DNA of 64,000 nt, taken from Labyrinthula sp. Ha (Eukaryota; Sar; Bigyra; Labyrinthulida; Labyrinthulaceae). Position numbers and translations under genes: made by a program. The stretch spans positions 806,001 to 870,000 of the forward strand of contig JAALGZ010000012.1 of assembly GCA_015227615.1 (NCBI GenBank). The letters run 5' to 3'. Each line of letters starts with the position of its first letter. Position 1 is the stretch's first letter. The notes below the pieces were generated by a model. The model was not told the DNA's origin. It saw only the letters and a program-made list of their open reading frames with translations, and did not search any database. Below, piece after piece: positions 38,201 through 50,500 of this stretch.

Positions 38201-41200
38201 GCAACGTTGTACTGATAATTAGGTACAATGATTGGGGAACCATTAGATCCAATCATTAAGAAAAATAAGCAAAAAAAATATTGCAAAATTATCAATAAAA
38301 ATAATCAAATCCCTCTTTGGAAGTGATTAGTATCAACTTCAAAGGCTACTCTCATAGTTAAATGCTACTGTAGAGGAAGCATTTGGCGTTCGTGTAGCGC
38401 ACTTGCTTCATTTTAAGTGACAAACTAAGAGTTTGCTTAAATAAGACATAAGCGCAAGTCTTTCATATTAATAAATGAGGTATTGGTGAATTTTTACTTA
38501 CCATCATATTTTCTACCTCAAATCTTTTAAAGTAGCTCATGATGACGTATTTCCGAGTAGCAGCTTAACCTAGTCTTTTCCCTTGGTAATAAGAAAAACA
38601 TCTTACATCAAAAATTTGTGGTTGTTCCGTATTTGCCAGACTTAAAATCTAGAAAAGTTTACTATATTCATTCTTAATGATCACAATGTGCTAGGTAAAT
38701 AATTGGCCATGGAGTTTAGAAACAAGCTAATAATAGCTCATACAGAGTGAATGTAATTTGACAAACATGTGCAATTAACCAATTTTAACTACATCTTTTC
38801 TACTATTCTTGCCTAATGATTGTATGGAAAATGCCTGTTGAATCAGGAAAACTTCACAACTGTGTTAAATTTAAATTAATTTTTCTCTACAAATTGCAGC
38901 ACGATCTGGTATAACCATAGTACAAGTCTACTCGTAACTAGTGTTCTTCTTGGTGCAACTCTTTGGGAATGCTTGCCCATACAATGCTGTGGAAGCCAGA
39001 AAAGAATGAGCATGAAAATGAGTAGGCCAAGCCGAATATGAGGACAAATATTTCTCTCCAATGATTTTATTCCGTACTTAGCAATTTAATACAAATATCT
39101 ATGTTATGTGCATGGTTTTACGGGGAAATCATTCATTACAAGCTATATGCTTCGGCCCAATCATTTGGAAATGACCCAGGGCTTTTGTTCCTGTTAAATA
39201 CACTAAATCGTAATTTTAACCGGATAAATGCCTTCACTCTATATATTAACATTCAATGTACATTTTGAAGAGATTCTAATTCCATGTAGCTATCAAATTG
39301 GTAAGATTTTCTGGAAATACATCCCATATTTGACTGATTACCTTTGGACACACCAAAGATAGAATTTGAAGAAATGATCACGTTTCGATCATTCCTTCCT
39401 ATGCTTTATTAGTCATTAAGAAAAGTGATATCAAGAAGACATTTTCAATGTTAGATTAAACTGCTCTTGTCTATACTTTGTCTAACAAGGGTAAGTAATT
39501 TCTTGACTAACTTTTTATGGTAAACCAAGTTAGAATTGGACTGGAAGTTGGTAAAGATATTTTCAGATGAAATTCTTGACAACAAGGTTTACCACCTGAG
39601 ATTTAGGTTTGTGGTCGAGGTGAGAAATGGGAGCACCTATGGTAGCTTAAGGGTAAAATGATTCAATGAGCAATGAATTGAAAGGTGTTCTAAAAAGAAG
39701 AAAAGGAAAAGGAGAAAAGGTAAGGATATTAAAGAGGCAAATGTAACAATATAGCTTCTCATGTAGATGCGTAAGAAAAAAATATGCGTGATAGAACATC
39801 ATTTGGTAAAACTGTTTGGTTGATATATGGTACCGTCATATTGCCATATATGAAAGAGAAAGGTAGGAGGTTTCTGGCAGTATAAAACGAAAAAATACTT
39901 TGATAAGATATTATCTTGCTTAATATAGTGGTAATGAAGAGAGGAAATGGATCTGAGGAACTGTAGGCTAGTAAAATTGGGTAATTGAGTAAAGGGAGAT
40001 AGGTGGATGGCGAATTGAATGAGTCTTCAAGCATAATCTAGACGGATTTGTTTTTTAAATTTAGATTAAATCAGGGGGGGGATTAAAAATACATAATAAC
40101 TAAGATCATCGAGACATTTATATTGCTTTATAAGCTAGATTTTTCTCAAATATAAACATAAATTTAAGTAATCTCCTCCGTCCCCGCATCCATCCTCGAT
40201 ACTTCTATGTACAAATGGTAAGACAAAAAAATACCAGGAAAACTCACCTTATCAGGTTAATGCTAAAAATATTTTGAATTTAATTTTCAGGTTGTATAGA
40301 GGCTGATAGTGGCCTTTATCTACACATACAATGCCCTCACTTCTTCATTGGTCCTATATTGCATGTTTTTGAATTTGAGACTGCAATTCCGGAGCTTAAT
40401 GGTACCTTTCTGTTTAATGTTTCACTGTACAATATTTTCGGTCTTAAATTTACAATACTTAGTCTATACAACCATTCTTATTGCATTTGGAAAATAATAA
40501 CGTGAATTTGCATTAATAGCTCCAAGATATAAAAATATAAAAGTTTAATCTCTATGAGAATTTGAGCAACTGCCATGAGGTTAATTTGTACCAACGGTGT
40601 CACGGCGCTGAAGTGATTATAAAACTATTTTTTCAGTGCCTCCAATAATTCCTTAGAGTTTTAATGTAGAAATATACTGGTTCCCACTATACTAGAGGAA
40701 ATTATAATTTGCCGAAAATCTTACTATCTCGTACTCATATTATGTAGTCAGAAATTTGTGTGCATTAAACAACTCTAGGATAAACTTTAACTTCATAAAA
40801 TCGGAAAATATTTTGTTGAAAATATAATTTGGAAGAATGTTATAACCTATGGGAAGTATATTGAAGCACGAGTCGGTTACTCTAGTTGGGTTTCGGGTCG
40901 AACAAAACTATCCTTAGAACATTAGGTTTAATTTACTGTGTATTTACAACATGGGAATGTTCTATAGTTGGCTGTAATAACCCCACTAGCAAAGAGATTT
41001 TGAAGAGAAAAATACACAATTTGTGCAATTTAACAGTACTAGGATTCTACGCCATGTTTATATAAAATAAACTGAGCTTTTTGGCAAAGGAAGATGACAT
41101 GATTGTCGCTATCAAGTTCTTCCCGCAAGAAAGAAGAAAAATTTCACTCCCAAGCGCCGGAGAGAATCCATACTATGGATTATATCTTCTGCAGCTGAAA

Positions 41201-42727
41201 AAATCTTGGTAAAATAATATCATAATTAAATGGTTTTTCAATTTATCTAGATTTATAACCGGATGATGTTGCACAGGTAAACTACAATAAATAAGAATGA
41301 GATTATTAAAACATGCAAAACTAAAAAATTAGCACTAGCTTAGAGCTGGAAGTTTGAGTTGAACATTAACGTAGAACTATGTTGAAGACACAGTTTATTC
41401 AAACATTATGCGTTAAGAATAGTAACTTCGTATGCTATCAAACTATACCCTCGATAGAGAAACACAAAGTATAAATGATAATGCAGCAAGTCTTTGTGAC
41501 TTTCTTTGGTTTATGTACGTGCTTATTCTGCAAACTCTACTCTTGTAACTGAAAATGAGCCCTGAATTGATGAGAAACTGTTGAAAGTATAGATAGGTTG
41601 GAGTTTAGGGATAGTATTTCAGCTTATAGTTAAACTGTTCTCTATATTATCACAGCACTCAATTAACTGGATTCATGTATCTTCTACTAAGTATACCAGT
41701 TGTAACTTTTTGTTTACTTTTAAACTAATAGTAGAAGGAGGGTAAAATGATAAAATGGGAGACTTCGTTTCTTTTTCTGATTCCTTAAACATTAATGTCG
41801 CAGGGCTGTTATGAAAACCTATAGCTGCTTTGGTATCAATTCAATATGTATGTTTTATTCCTTATATTTTTCTGTGATATGTTTTATAGGTACTTGAAAT
41901 ATCGAAAGTAAAACTTTCATTTTCACTTTAAGCAAAAGCAATAAGCACATGAAAGGAAAAGTACACTGTAACTCAGCTTATTTAGTCATAAATGTGTATC
42001 ACTTTGCTTTATAAGAGTAAGAAAAAGATTGTGATACGTACAAAAAACAGCACTAGACTCCAAATCTAAATTTTTACATGCTCCAAATGGCCTACGCCAA
42101 TCTTTTTTTCTCAATAGCTTTTTATCTAATGTGAGTTCTATAGCCCCTATGGGGTTACACTTGCACAAGATCCTAACTGCAGAAGGCAATATTGTTTTTC
42201 TATTCATCAACCAAATATACAGGAAAAAAGTGAGTGTCACATTAAACACTTCTTTTCAACTTTTCCGATTCTGAAACAGAAATACCAGAGGTAAGACAAT
42301 TGAACTCTACGTTTTGTGGAGTCCTGCATCATGGCACCTGTGTCTTAAATTCTACGAGCGACTAAAAAAAATGACCAAATCTGTGGATCACTGGTTGATT
42401 TGAATAGTTAATTTTCAATTATTGAATTGCTACTATGGTTAACAGGTTCAACATTGAACACAGCGACCTCAAAGTACAAGTTTGCAATTAACCCTTCACA
42501 CTTATGGAGAATGTAATGATAATAACACAAGGTTACACTCACTTAGTAATGTTGAATAAATCTTGGGACTGAGGAAATAGAATATAACAACAGCAAAAGC
42601 CTTTAAAGGTTTTTGACCAATGTTATTATTTTAAATTGGCTCAAATAAAGTGTGAAATACAATGTCCATTATGCAGACGCCCAATATGGACATTTCATAA
42701 ACCAAAACATTAATACACCAAAACAGA
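35219..42727. other. Gene-free stretch of about 7.5 kb with old repeat remains
   Basis: No intact gene recognised. It holds repeat copy R2 (37870-38285). A reading-frame fragment at about 36718-37039 (+) has a Cys-His-Cys pattern like the end of non-LTR retrotransposon polyproteins. A purine-rich tract lies at 39693-39725 and a run of eight G near 40075. Open frames at 39759-40034 (-), 41986-42249 (-) and 37953-38252 (-) resemble nothing; the last lies inside R2. Confidence 0.55.
37870..38285 (+). repeat. Dispersed repeat, copy R2
   Basis: Homologous to R1 at 32575-32995 in the same orientation, with the best 91 bp at 37886-37976. The right part contains ATGATTGGGGAACC, matching the corresponding block in R1. 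A minus-strand frame within it (38065-38295) is open for 77 codons and encodes a plausible-looking sequence with FFTVRRPSKNGPVGPTVF, but I recognise no domain. It might be the remains of an element-encoded protein. Confidence 0.5.
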
Positions 42728-43702
42728 ATGGACAATCTTGCAAACCATATCCAAACATACAACTTATCATTCAAAATAAAAAATTATAATTCTTCTGCTT
42801 TTATATCGCAACAGACCAATATTGTAAACAATGCAAATGTCATCAAGAAGCTCTCGCAAAAAAGACTGACTTCCCTTGAACTCCGCCGATTCTTCAAACC
42901 ACTCACAGACGACGAAAAACAGTATTTTCAGGAGTTATTCCAACACCATAATATTAATTATATATATTTTAGAGATCCCTACTACCAAGGAACTAGCTTG
43001 GAAGCGTTTCTTCAGTTCTTTCTCTCATTTGGACACAATCTTCTCTCCGTTTCTTTCTCTGTTACACCAAAATAAAGACAGCAGCTTCCACTTTGTATCA
43101 AAGTAACTCAATTGCAGAAGAATCTCAGATTTATAAAAATCTATGACTTCTTTCAAATTCATTCATATCAACGCAAAGTTTCTCTCTTTATTATCTCTGC
43201 GGAAAAGCTCGAAGAAATTGACACAAACCTATTTTCGTTTTCGAACATCATCTTCAAAACTATTGACACTAAACGTATAATTAGAAACCTCCACACTCTA
43301 TATCTTAGAGAAATAAAAAGTTTTTCTTCTTTTTATACTGTCACAACTCTATTACGTATCCGAAACTCATTTACCTTGGTTCACCTAAAAACTATTCTGT
43401 TCGAGTTTGTGCAAGAAGAATTATCTACTTTCTATCTATTATCCTCAATAATTCATATTTTTACTGAACCTGTGAACCTTATTATCAATAGCTGGAAGAT
43501 AAGTCCTCTTCCTCTATTTCTTGTATATTATTCTTTCTTTTATTGCTCAAACAACCTTAAACAAAATACTTTACTAAATCCAACGGTTAAATCAATCCAA
43601 GTAAACACAATACTAAAGAACGTAAATAGAATAAAACAGGTTCAGCCAAATATCTGGAACCTATTTCCCTTCAAGCAGCGTATCGGAATAGAAAGGATAT
43701 AG
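42728..43702 (+). CDS. Unrecognised protein gene, one intron not resolved
   Basis: Two open frames in the same phase, 42728-43072 (ATG at 42728) and up to 43702, are interrupted by a single TAA at 43073-43075. The protein parts look genuine: a mixed polar start with LTDDEKQYFQEL, and a second part rich in Ile, Leu, Phe and Lys, about 310 residues in all. A short intron with length a multiple of three would join them. Candidates are 43061-43084 (24 nt), 43061-43081 (21 nt) or 43049-43117 (69 nt), but none starts GTA and ends TAG like the firm introns. So the splice is uncertain and a decayed gene is possible. I recognise no family. It converges on the Myb gene, 238 bp away. Confidence 0.5.
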
Positions 43703-43940
43703 TTCTTATTTCTTGAAAAGGATACTAGTAAACAAAAGTTAAAAAAATTACTAGTACTCTTTTACACTACGTTACAACGTTTATTTTTAATATTTTCTGC
43801 ATATTTTCAAATCAAGATAAGTTCATGCAAACTATGTTTCATCACTCAATACGGTTCTTCTACGTTTTGGATCCTCGTTTAACTGAGTTCCAAAATAAAC
43901 CTTTTCTCTACACTAAGGTTTCTATCGAAGGAATAAATAT

Positions 43941-44552
43941 TTAGCAGACAAAGCTCTCTAGGAACTTTCTTCCAATCAACCTAGCTTCTTCACTAGCTCC
44001 ATCATGAGTAGCTTTTGTTCTTCCACTAGACCAACCTTTAGAAGCAAGGATTCTTCTACCCTTGTCTTTTACTTGGTAGTATGTTCTATGGTGAAACCTA
44101 TTCTTCTTTATCTCTCTCCAGTTGTTTCCATGTTGGGTAATCCCCTGCCAAAGTTCCAAAACTTCTTCATCTTTCCACTTTGTTCTCTTCTGTTTCTTTG
44201 TTGTGGATTCACAGGTTGATACACTAGAGGCGCTACTTGTACTGCGACACCTCTTTCTCTTAGGTACAAGCTGGGATTTCACCTTTTGTTCTTTAAATAG
44301 CTCTTCTTCGGAAGCTAGAAAGGAATCTATGCTATCACAAGAGTTCTGCTGCTGCAATTGAGGCACTTCAAAGTATTGTTCGCTTCTGTCTACCATATAT
44401 GGGAATAGCTCCGTCATCGGGGTGAGTCCAGAAGACTGGTAAAAGGAAGTGAGTTGTGGTATGGCTAGTGTAGGTCCAACAGAATGCAGCGGGGTCATTG
44501 GGTGCTGCAGTTCATCAAAAAATTCTAACTCTATCTCTGTCTTCAGTGGCAT
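43941..44552 (-). CDS. Single-repeat Myb/SANT DNA-binding protein
   Basis: A 203-residue protein likely to act in the nucleus. One Myb repeat spans about residues 124-169: tryptophans W126, W135 and W145 lie in the first two helices, and the third helix reads HRTYYQVKDKGRRI. The VKDKGRR segment resembles the telobox VDLKDKWRN of telomere- and promoter-binding Myb proteins, with the tryptophan of KDKWR replaced by glycine. Basic clusters before the repeat (PKRKR at 97-101, KKQKR at 119-123) could be nuclear-localisation signals. The first 95 residues are acidic, proline- and glutamine-containing and probably disordered, possibly an activation region. Single exon; ATG at 44550-44552. The target sequence is unknown. 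Confidence 0.75.
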   Translation of the reverse strand: MPLKTEIELEFFDELQHPMTPLHSVGPTLAIPQLTSFYQSSGLTPMTELFPYMVDRSEQYFEVPQLQQQNSCDSIDSFLASEEELFKEQKVKSQLVPKRKRCRSTSSASSVSTCESTTKKQKRTKWKDEEVLELWQGITQHGNNWREIKKNRFHHRTYYQVKDKGRRILASKGWSSGRTKATHDGASEEARLIGRKFLESFVC

Positions 44553-47500
44553 TGTTTGAAGTTTTGTTTGTTTACTAAGGTTTGGTTTTATTTTGCTTTA
44601 TTTCTGGGCTTTAATTTCACAGTAGGAAGTTGTAAGCCAGGGACACTAGCTAGGAAACTGTGATTTTGAACTTTTTGTGTGTTTGTTCGATTTTCAACCA
44701 ACATACATATTTAGCTAACAGAAACGTTGTAATAGAGTTAACTCTCATTATTACTACTTTCTAATATATATACTTACTATCATTTACATAGTTATATCAA
44801 CTAAAAGTAATATATAATAAGCCACTTTCAAAAGGTGCAAAAGTCACATAAACTTAAGATCCGACGCATTAACGGTCTAATTTTCATTTATGTACTACTG
44901 GGAATAAAGCAGATTGTGCAAATTTTCGTACTATAATACAAAATGTCTATTTTATCATTTCTGTCTAATTTTAACGTCTAGGTAGTAATCTAGTATCAGA
45001 TAATAAGTAATACTATCTCTACCCAAAATTAAACTAGTGCACTGTCCGTTGGTTCGCCTTTTTATAACTTTTTAATCGAAAGCCGAGAGCGTGTAGCTTT
45101 GTTTATTTCCTTGTGAGTCAATTTTATGTTAACTTCTATAATATAAAGAGAATTTTCTTAAAATACACATTTGTTCTGAAACGAGGACATATACGTTATT
45201 GAATAATGTATTTTGAATATATTTTAGACATTAGGAACATAATAATTGGAAATGAATGTTTTTCAATGGAGTGAAGAGTTTCTAGCGCTCTTTTAGTTTA
45301 ACACTTTTCTAGAAATAGTTGAGAGAGAGAGAGAGAGCTTTTTATTTTTGTGTACTTAGTCCTTACCCTTGTTAGTTGAGAAACACAAGTTGGAATAAAA
45401 ACCAAAAGGTTTAAAACTTTCTAAGAATTTAGAAAAATTAGTTTGAAAGTTAATTGTTCACAGAACATAATACCACTGCACAAGTATTTTAATGATAAAG
45501 CCCACCAGTGTCAACACACTTGAGTTCAGGGAAACCCATATTCCCAAGTGCCACATACAATAAGTTGTTTTGCATTTGTGAAGGCAAAATCTTTCAAAAT
45601 TATTAGCACTGTAACATTAATCCGTTCCAAATAGTTTCAAAATAGGAACTCTTCATCAAACTTTTATTTTTCTGCTCCATTAAAACTACTAGGACTGTTC
45701 TATACTACAACCTGTCGTCCTCGAGCCCAGTAGTTCTTCATTCTTTCATTTTTTCCATGTCTAAGGTTAATCTTTGGTTGCTTCCAAGGGAGAAGCTTCC
45801 CAATTTCATAATGATTACATCTAATGTAAGAAGTCACCTGGTCCTCTTTCGATTGGGATCATAAAATATGAGCATTACGGGCTTTTGGGGAAACCTAGAA
45901 CAAACATGCAATTCTCGAGATAGGACGTCATGTTTCATGAACGAACTAAACCCGTGCTAGATTCCAGCTTCACAAGTCTAACTCTGTAAAGCATAAATAC
46001 TTTTTGTGTAGGCAGGATTGTAACATTCTCCTAATACCTTAAAAGTTGTTACCTTTACCTAATGAAGCCTTGGCTTCTTGTTAAGTAAAACTCTAAAGTA
46101 TTAAACGTTTTAAGTTGGGTATATGAAAGCTCCATCGAGTTTATGAGTATAATCTACATGCTCTATCCACTTAACAACAAACAATTTTGAAAAACACGCT
46201 CTGCATCAACCGTAGTTTACGTTCCCGTTATTCTAAATGGTTGTCTTTACTAAGACTGAGCTAAAGAAATCTAGTGTCTCAGTGTATCAGCAGTTATCAA
46301 AGTTCAAATGTATATTGAACCTGACCTTCTTAAAATTTAGTGCTCCTAGATGTATCTATGCATCAAAACACCGTTAGATGACAGAAGCAAAAAGATATAT
46401 AACCTTATTGTTGGATGTATTTAAGACAAGGCCCTTATTAAAGTCTTAATAGTGACAGAGCTTCCTTTAGAGAATTTTAAACTTGTCATGGCTTAAAGCT
46501 CTTTTTCTGACATGCTTGGTACGGCATCACGATCTGCACTTTGGCTCCCTGCCCTACACAAAAAGTTCATGCCTAGTCACCTTCTGTCTTTTTCTCTGCA
46601 TCAATAGTCATAGTTTTCGGGTAGAAAATAATGAAATGGAGTGAATGAAATAGTAATAAGGGAATCTCGCCTGAACTAGAACAAGGGATATCATTTAGAA
46701 GTGCTGTTTGCACGTTGCTGAGAAAACGTTCGAAATGCAGATTTCTATGTTTGATATCAGCCTCTGATTTTTGTTATGAGCTGAATTTAACTTCAAGAGA
46801 TTCATAGCGTAATATCTCCAGTTGCATAAACATGGAGTTCCATTTTGCTTTGCTTGTCGATTTTACGCTGTTGTATCTGAGGTAATTCTTGTTGGGTAGT
46901 TGCATCGTTTTTCAATTCTCTGTACAGGATAGAACTGAAGCCAGACGTTCTTTTTGCTCGAAAGGTATTCATCAAGTATGTTGTAATGCGAATCCTAGTA
47001 AGATAATGATAATCACAGGGTAAATGAAATTACGGTATTCCTCTTCAGGAAATTGAAACATACAAGTTTTTTGTTAAATAGATGAGACAGGGGATTCAGC
47101 TATAATGAAAATATGTGCCATACTAGGTCAGCTAAGAACATAAGACATAACAAAGATCAAACTCTAATTGAAGAAATTATACATTAGGAAAAACGTTTCT
47201 TGATATACCACCTGTAATAAAATTTTATTGCGGAACATCACCTAGTAGTGTGCAAAGAATAAGTTCTTAGCTTCTTTGCACGGAAAGAACCAACCTATTT
47301 ATCAGATTCTAAGTATAATTGAGTAGTACTGAGAACCTTCAGGTATTTCAATAGTCGATTGTTGCTAGGTTAGAGTGATAATAAACAATAGATATCAAAC
47401 TTATTGAATTATTTTGAATATGCCTTGTGAACTTTGAATTGGTTGATTAAAATGTCTTCTCAAAGTAGAATAGGTTGCTATACTCGCTGTTGAAGGGTTA

Positions 47501-50500
47501 CAACACTATAACCGTATCATATTAAAGAACTAGTATAATAACATTAATACACGACACATCCAGTACTAATTATTAGCGGCTTCTTTATTAAATGATATGG
47601 TTAGTGCCTTTAACTATCAATGGTAAAGATATTTCCTTCTGTACAAGGATTAAAAGCTGTATCGCAGAAGACTCCTTAGAAAATCAAAGGTGTTCTTTTT
47701 TCAAAGGATAGGACCATTAGTAACACTAGTTACAAAGTCTGTCGTATTTTATGCTTTCTTGTGATTTTATATACTAACAACTCTTAATATATTCAGATTC
47801 AACAACTTAACACTATCAAAGGTACATGCAACAGGCTTAGACTTTTGAAGGAAAATGAACTGTACTGTTCAGTATCTGAAAGCAAGAAAGATTAACTAAA
47901 ATTCTAAAACAGAATGTAGAACTTGAAATCTAAGAAAGTATCGATATTCTTGGTCTTTTTTAAGGGTCGGATGCCATAATCATTTTTACCCATTTAAGGC
48001 GGCCGCTATTATACAGGGCAGTTGAAACCTTTCCTAGTGAGGTATCACATCTGTTCATAATCTACTTTAAAATAAGAGTATTAGAATTTGAGAAATGACC
48101 AATGCATAGTCATATTATTTCAGTGTTGACCAAGAAAAAAGGTGACAAGAATCGAAAACCAGCTCGGATCACAAACACTGACAGGTGTTAAGTAAAAGGG
48201 ATCAGAATAAAACTTAACATATTAATCAGAATAATTTGATATGAGTATAGAAGTCAACTGAACAAGTAGTATATTATGTTATAAATAAAAATACCAATTC
48301 TTAAATGTCATTATATTTGCCTTCTAGGTTAACTATGAAACATTCTAGTCCTATCTCTCTTAGAAAACTATAAGTTATAATGCTTTTGTTTAGAAAAAAT
48401 AAATTTCCCTAAAGCTAATTTAAGCTAGCTCTCATAACACACAAGAAAATCTCTTTGAGTTTATTGAAATATTTAGTTAAGATATATAAGTAATGTTAGC
48501 CGTAGAAATTCTTATAAACATTAAGAGAAGAAATTTTGTTTGTACCAGTTCAAATGCTTCTAATGGTTAGTGTCATATGAGTTATTTAATACGCTTAACA
48601 TATCTATATGGAAGTAGTTTGAGTTATCATAGTTACATAGCAGCTGTTTTTTCTCACTTATAGTCTTCTACATATTTTTTAGAAGTAAGCAATACTTACC
48701 ATGAAATTTATTATGGAAGAAGAATGCGTTTCTTTGATATGCTAGCTCAAAACAAGTTGCTACTATAGTAAGAACTAAGACGTAAAGTTAATGACGGTCC
48801 CGTTTTAGGCATTATCCCTGCCTTTAGAGCTTATGGGCACACCTAAATGATAAATTACGTAACTGAGATGTATTGAATAATTCTAAACAAATAATTTATA
48901 GTTATCGAATCCATGGTAGTTCTCAAAATTAAAGAGCTTCCTTTGATTATCCATGGTTTAAATATTTATTCTTTGGACAAAAACACCATTTAAACTTTGT
49001 TTAACTGGTTTTCTCAATGGATGCAATAAGAGACTCGAGAACCTCTTCGAAAATCAATCTAGCTGCGCAAAATGCAAATTAATCACTTCTGACAAACTGG
49101 TAACGAAGTTTTTGATCTCTACGTGGGCTTAAATTGATTCACAAAATCCCCTGTTACTTTTCAATGATTTTTTTAAGTTGAAACTTTCACTAGTACAATC
49201 TAGCCATGTTCCAAGTTCCGTTTATTTCAAAAGTGTAACTTAGTTGAAGATAATATTTAAAGCTGACAGTTGGAGTTATAATTGAGCATTGCTAATATAT
49301 ATCCTGTGAAAATTATCATTTTGAAGTTATTAATGCTAAAATATCACGTTTTTCTTGGATTATCCCGAGTTCAATGTCCTCGTTCGCTCTCTACCCTTGT
49401 ATTTTCAAAAATCGTTGATGTAGTTGATACCTATTGTTGTCTACTTTTGTGAGTGTATGCCAAATTATGGTATATAGCAACCTGACATGGCTAAGTTAGG
49501 TTTATCTGATTTAGTGTACCTGGTATTTTATTTCATACGATAATGATATTTATTTTGCAAAATATATCTCTATGAACAACCTTTGGTTGGATCATATCGG
49601 TCCTGGTACAATTGCAATCTATTTTCATAGCTTTGTCTACATATTCATAGCTTTAGTTTTATAGTTGGATGAATCAATTCAAAACTTGAACATATTGAAC
49701 TAGATTTAAGTGTGTAGTTTTTCTGCTAAAATTCTTAGTTTCCTATGGCATAGACGTTAGGTGCTTCAGAATCCAATTCACTCATCTAACCTGATCACCA
49801 GTTTCATTGCTTCTAAATACATAATGAACATGTTACCTAGGATAAAGATAGAAACCTACCTACCTTACTAAGAAGATATTTTTCGGCTGAAGATAAAGCT
49901 ATTTTAGTATCATCTTGCGAAGTTTAAGCATGTCCTTCTTGATACAGTTGTTAATGTAAGATAATTTAAACAAGTTTTGGTATCAAGAGGGAACCTTACT
50001 ACCAAATTGGGACTAATTTTAAGCCCCGTCCTAGTTTCATCTATTTTTTATGTCCAAACTAGACTTAAAAAGATTAGGTTCACAGTAATTCTAATATTAT
50101 TTGTAAATGACACGAAGGGAATATTTGATGGACGTCTTTCAGTTACTCGATTATTATTTTTTTGTATAACTTATAGCTTCCATAAACCCAATAAGACATA
50201 TACAAGCATTTTAATTCTATCCTATGCCTCAAATTCACTCAATTTTTATTAGTAATTTTGCACTGATTTTGCATAGTTTTATCTAATTTCTAAAATGATA
50301 TCTGTTTATCTCTGAGCTGGTCAATGGGTACTTTTTCAACTAAGGTTGCGAATATAATTATACGAGTCAAAGTTAATACAGGCGCACTTACATTATGCTG
50401 AAACTGTATCTCAAAAAGACTGATGTAGCTTTCTGCATCGACTGGGAAAACTACTTGATTATTTAAGTCTGCTCTTAGTTAAGGATTCTTACATTTGTTA

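Noticed and set aside
39693-40034. Purine-rich tract and the minus-strand 91-codon frame over it
   Set aside because: The strand bias removes stops on the opposite strand; the translation is low-complexity with no conserved pattern.
40890-40920. Minus-strand T-arm (5-bp stem with loop TTCGACC) suggesting a tRNA
   Set aside because: No matching acceptor, D or anticodon arms at the required distances.
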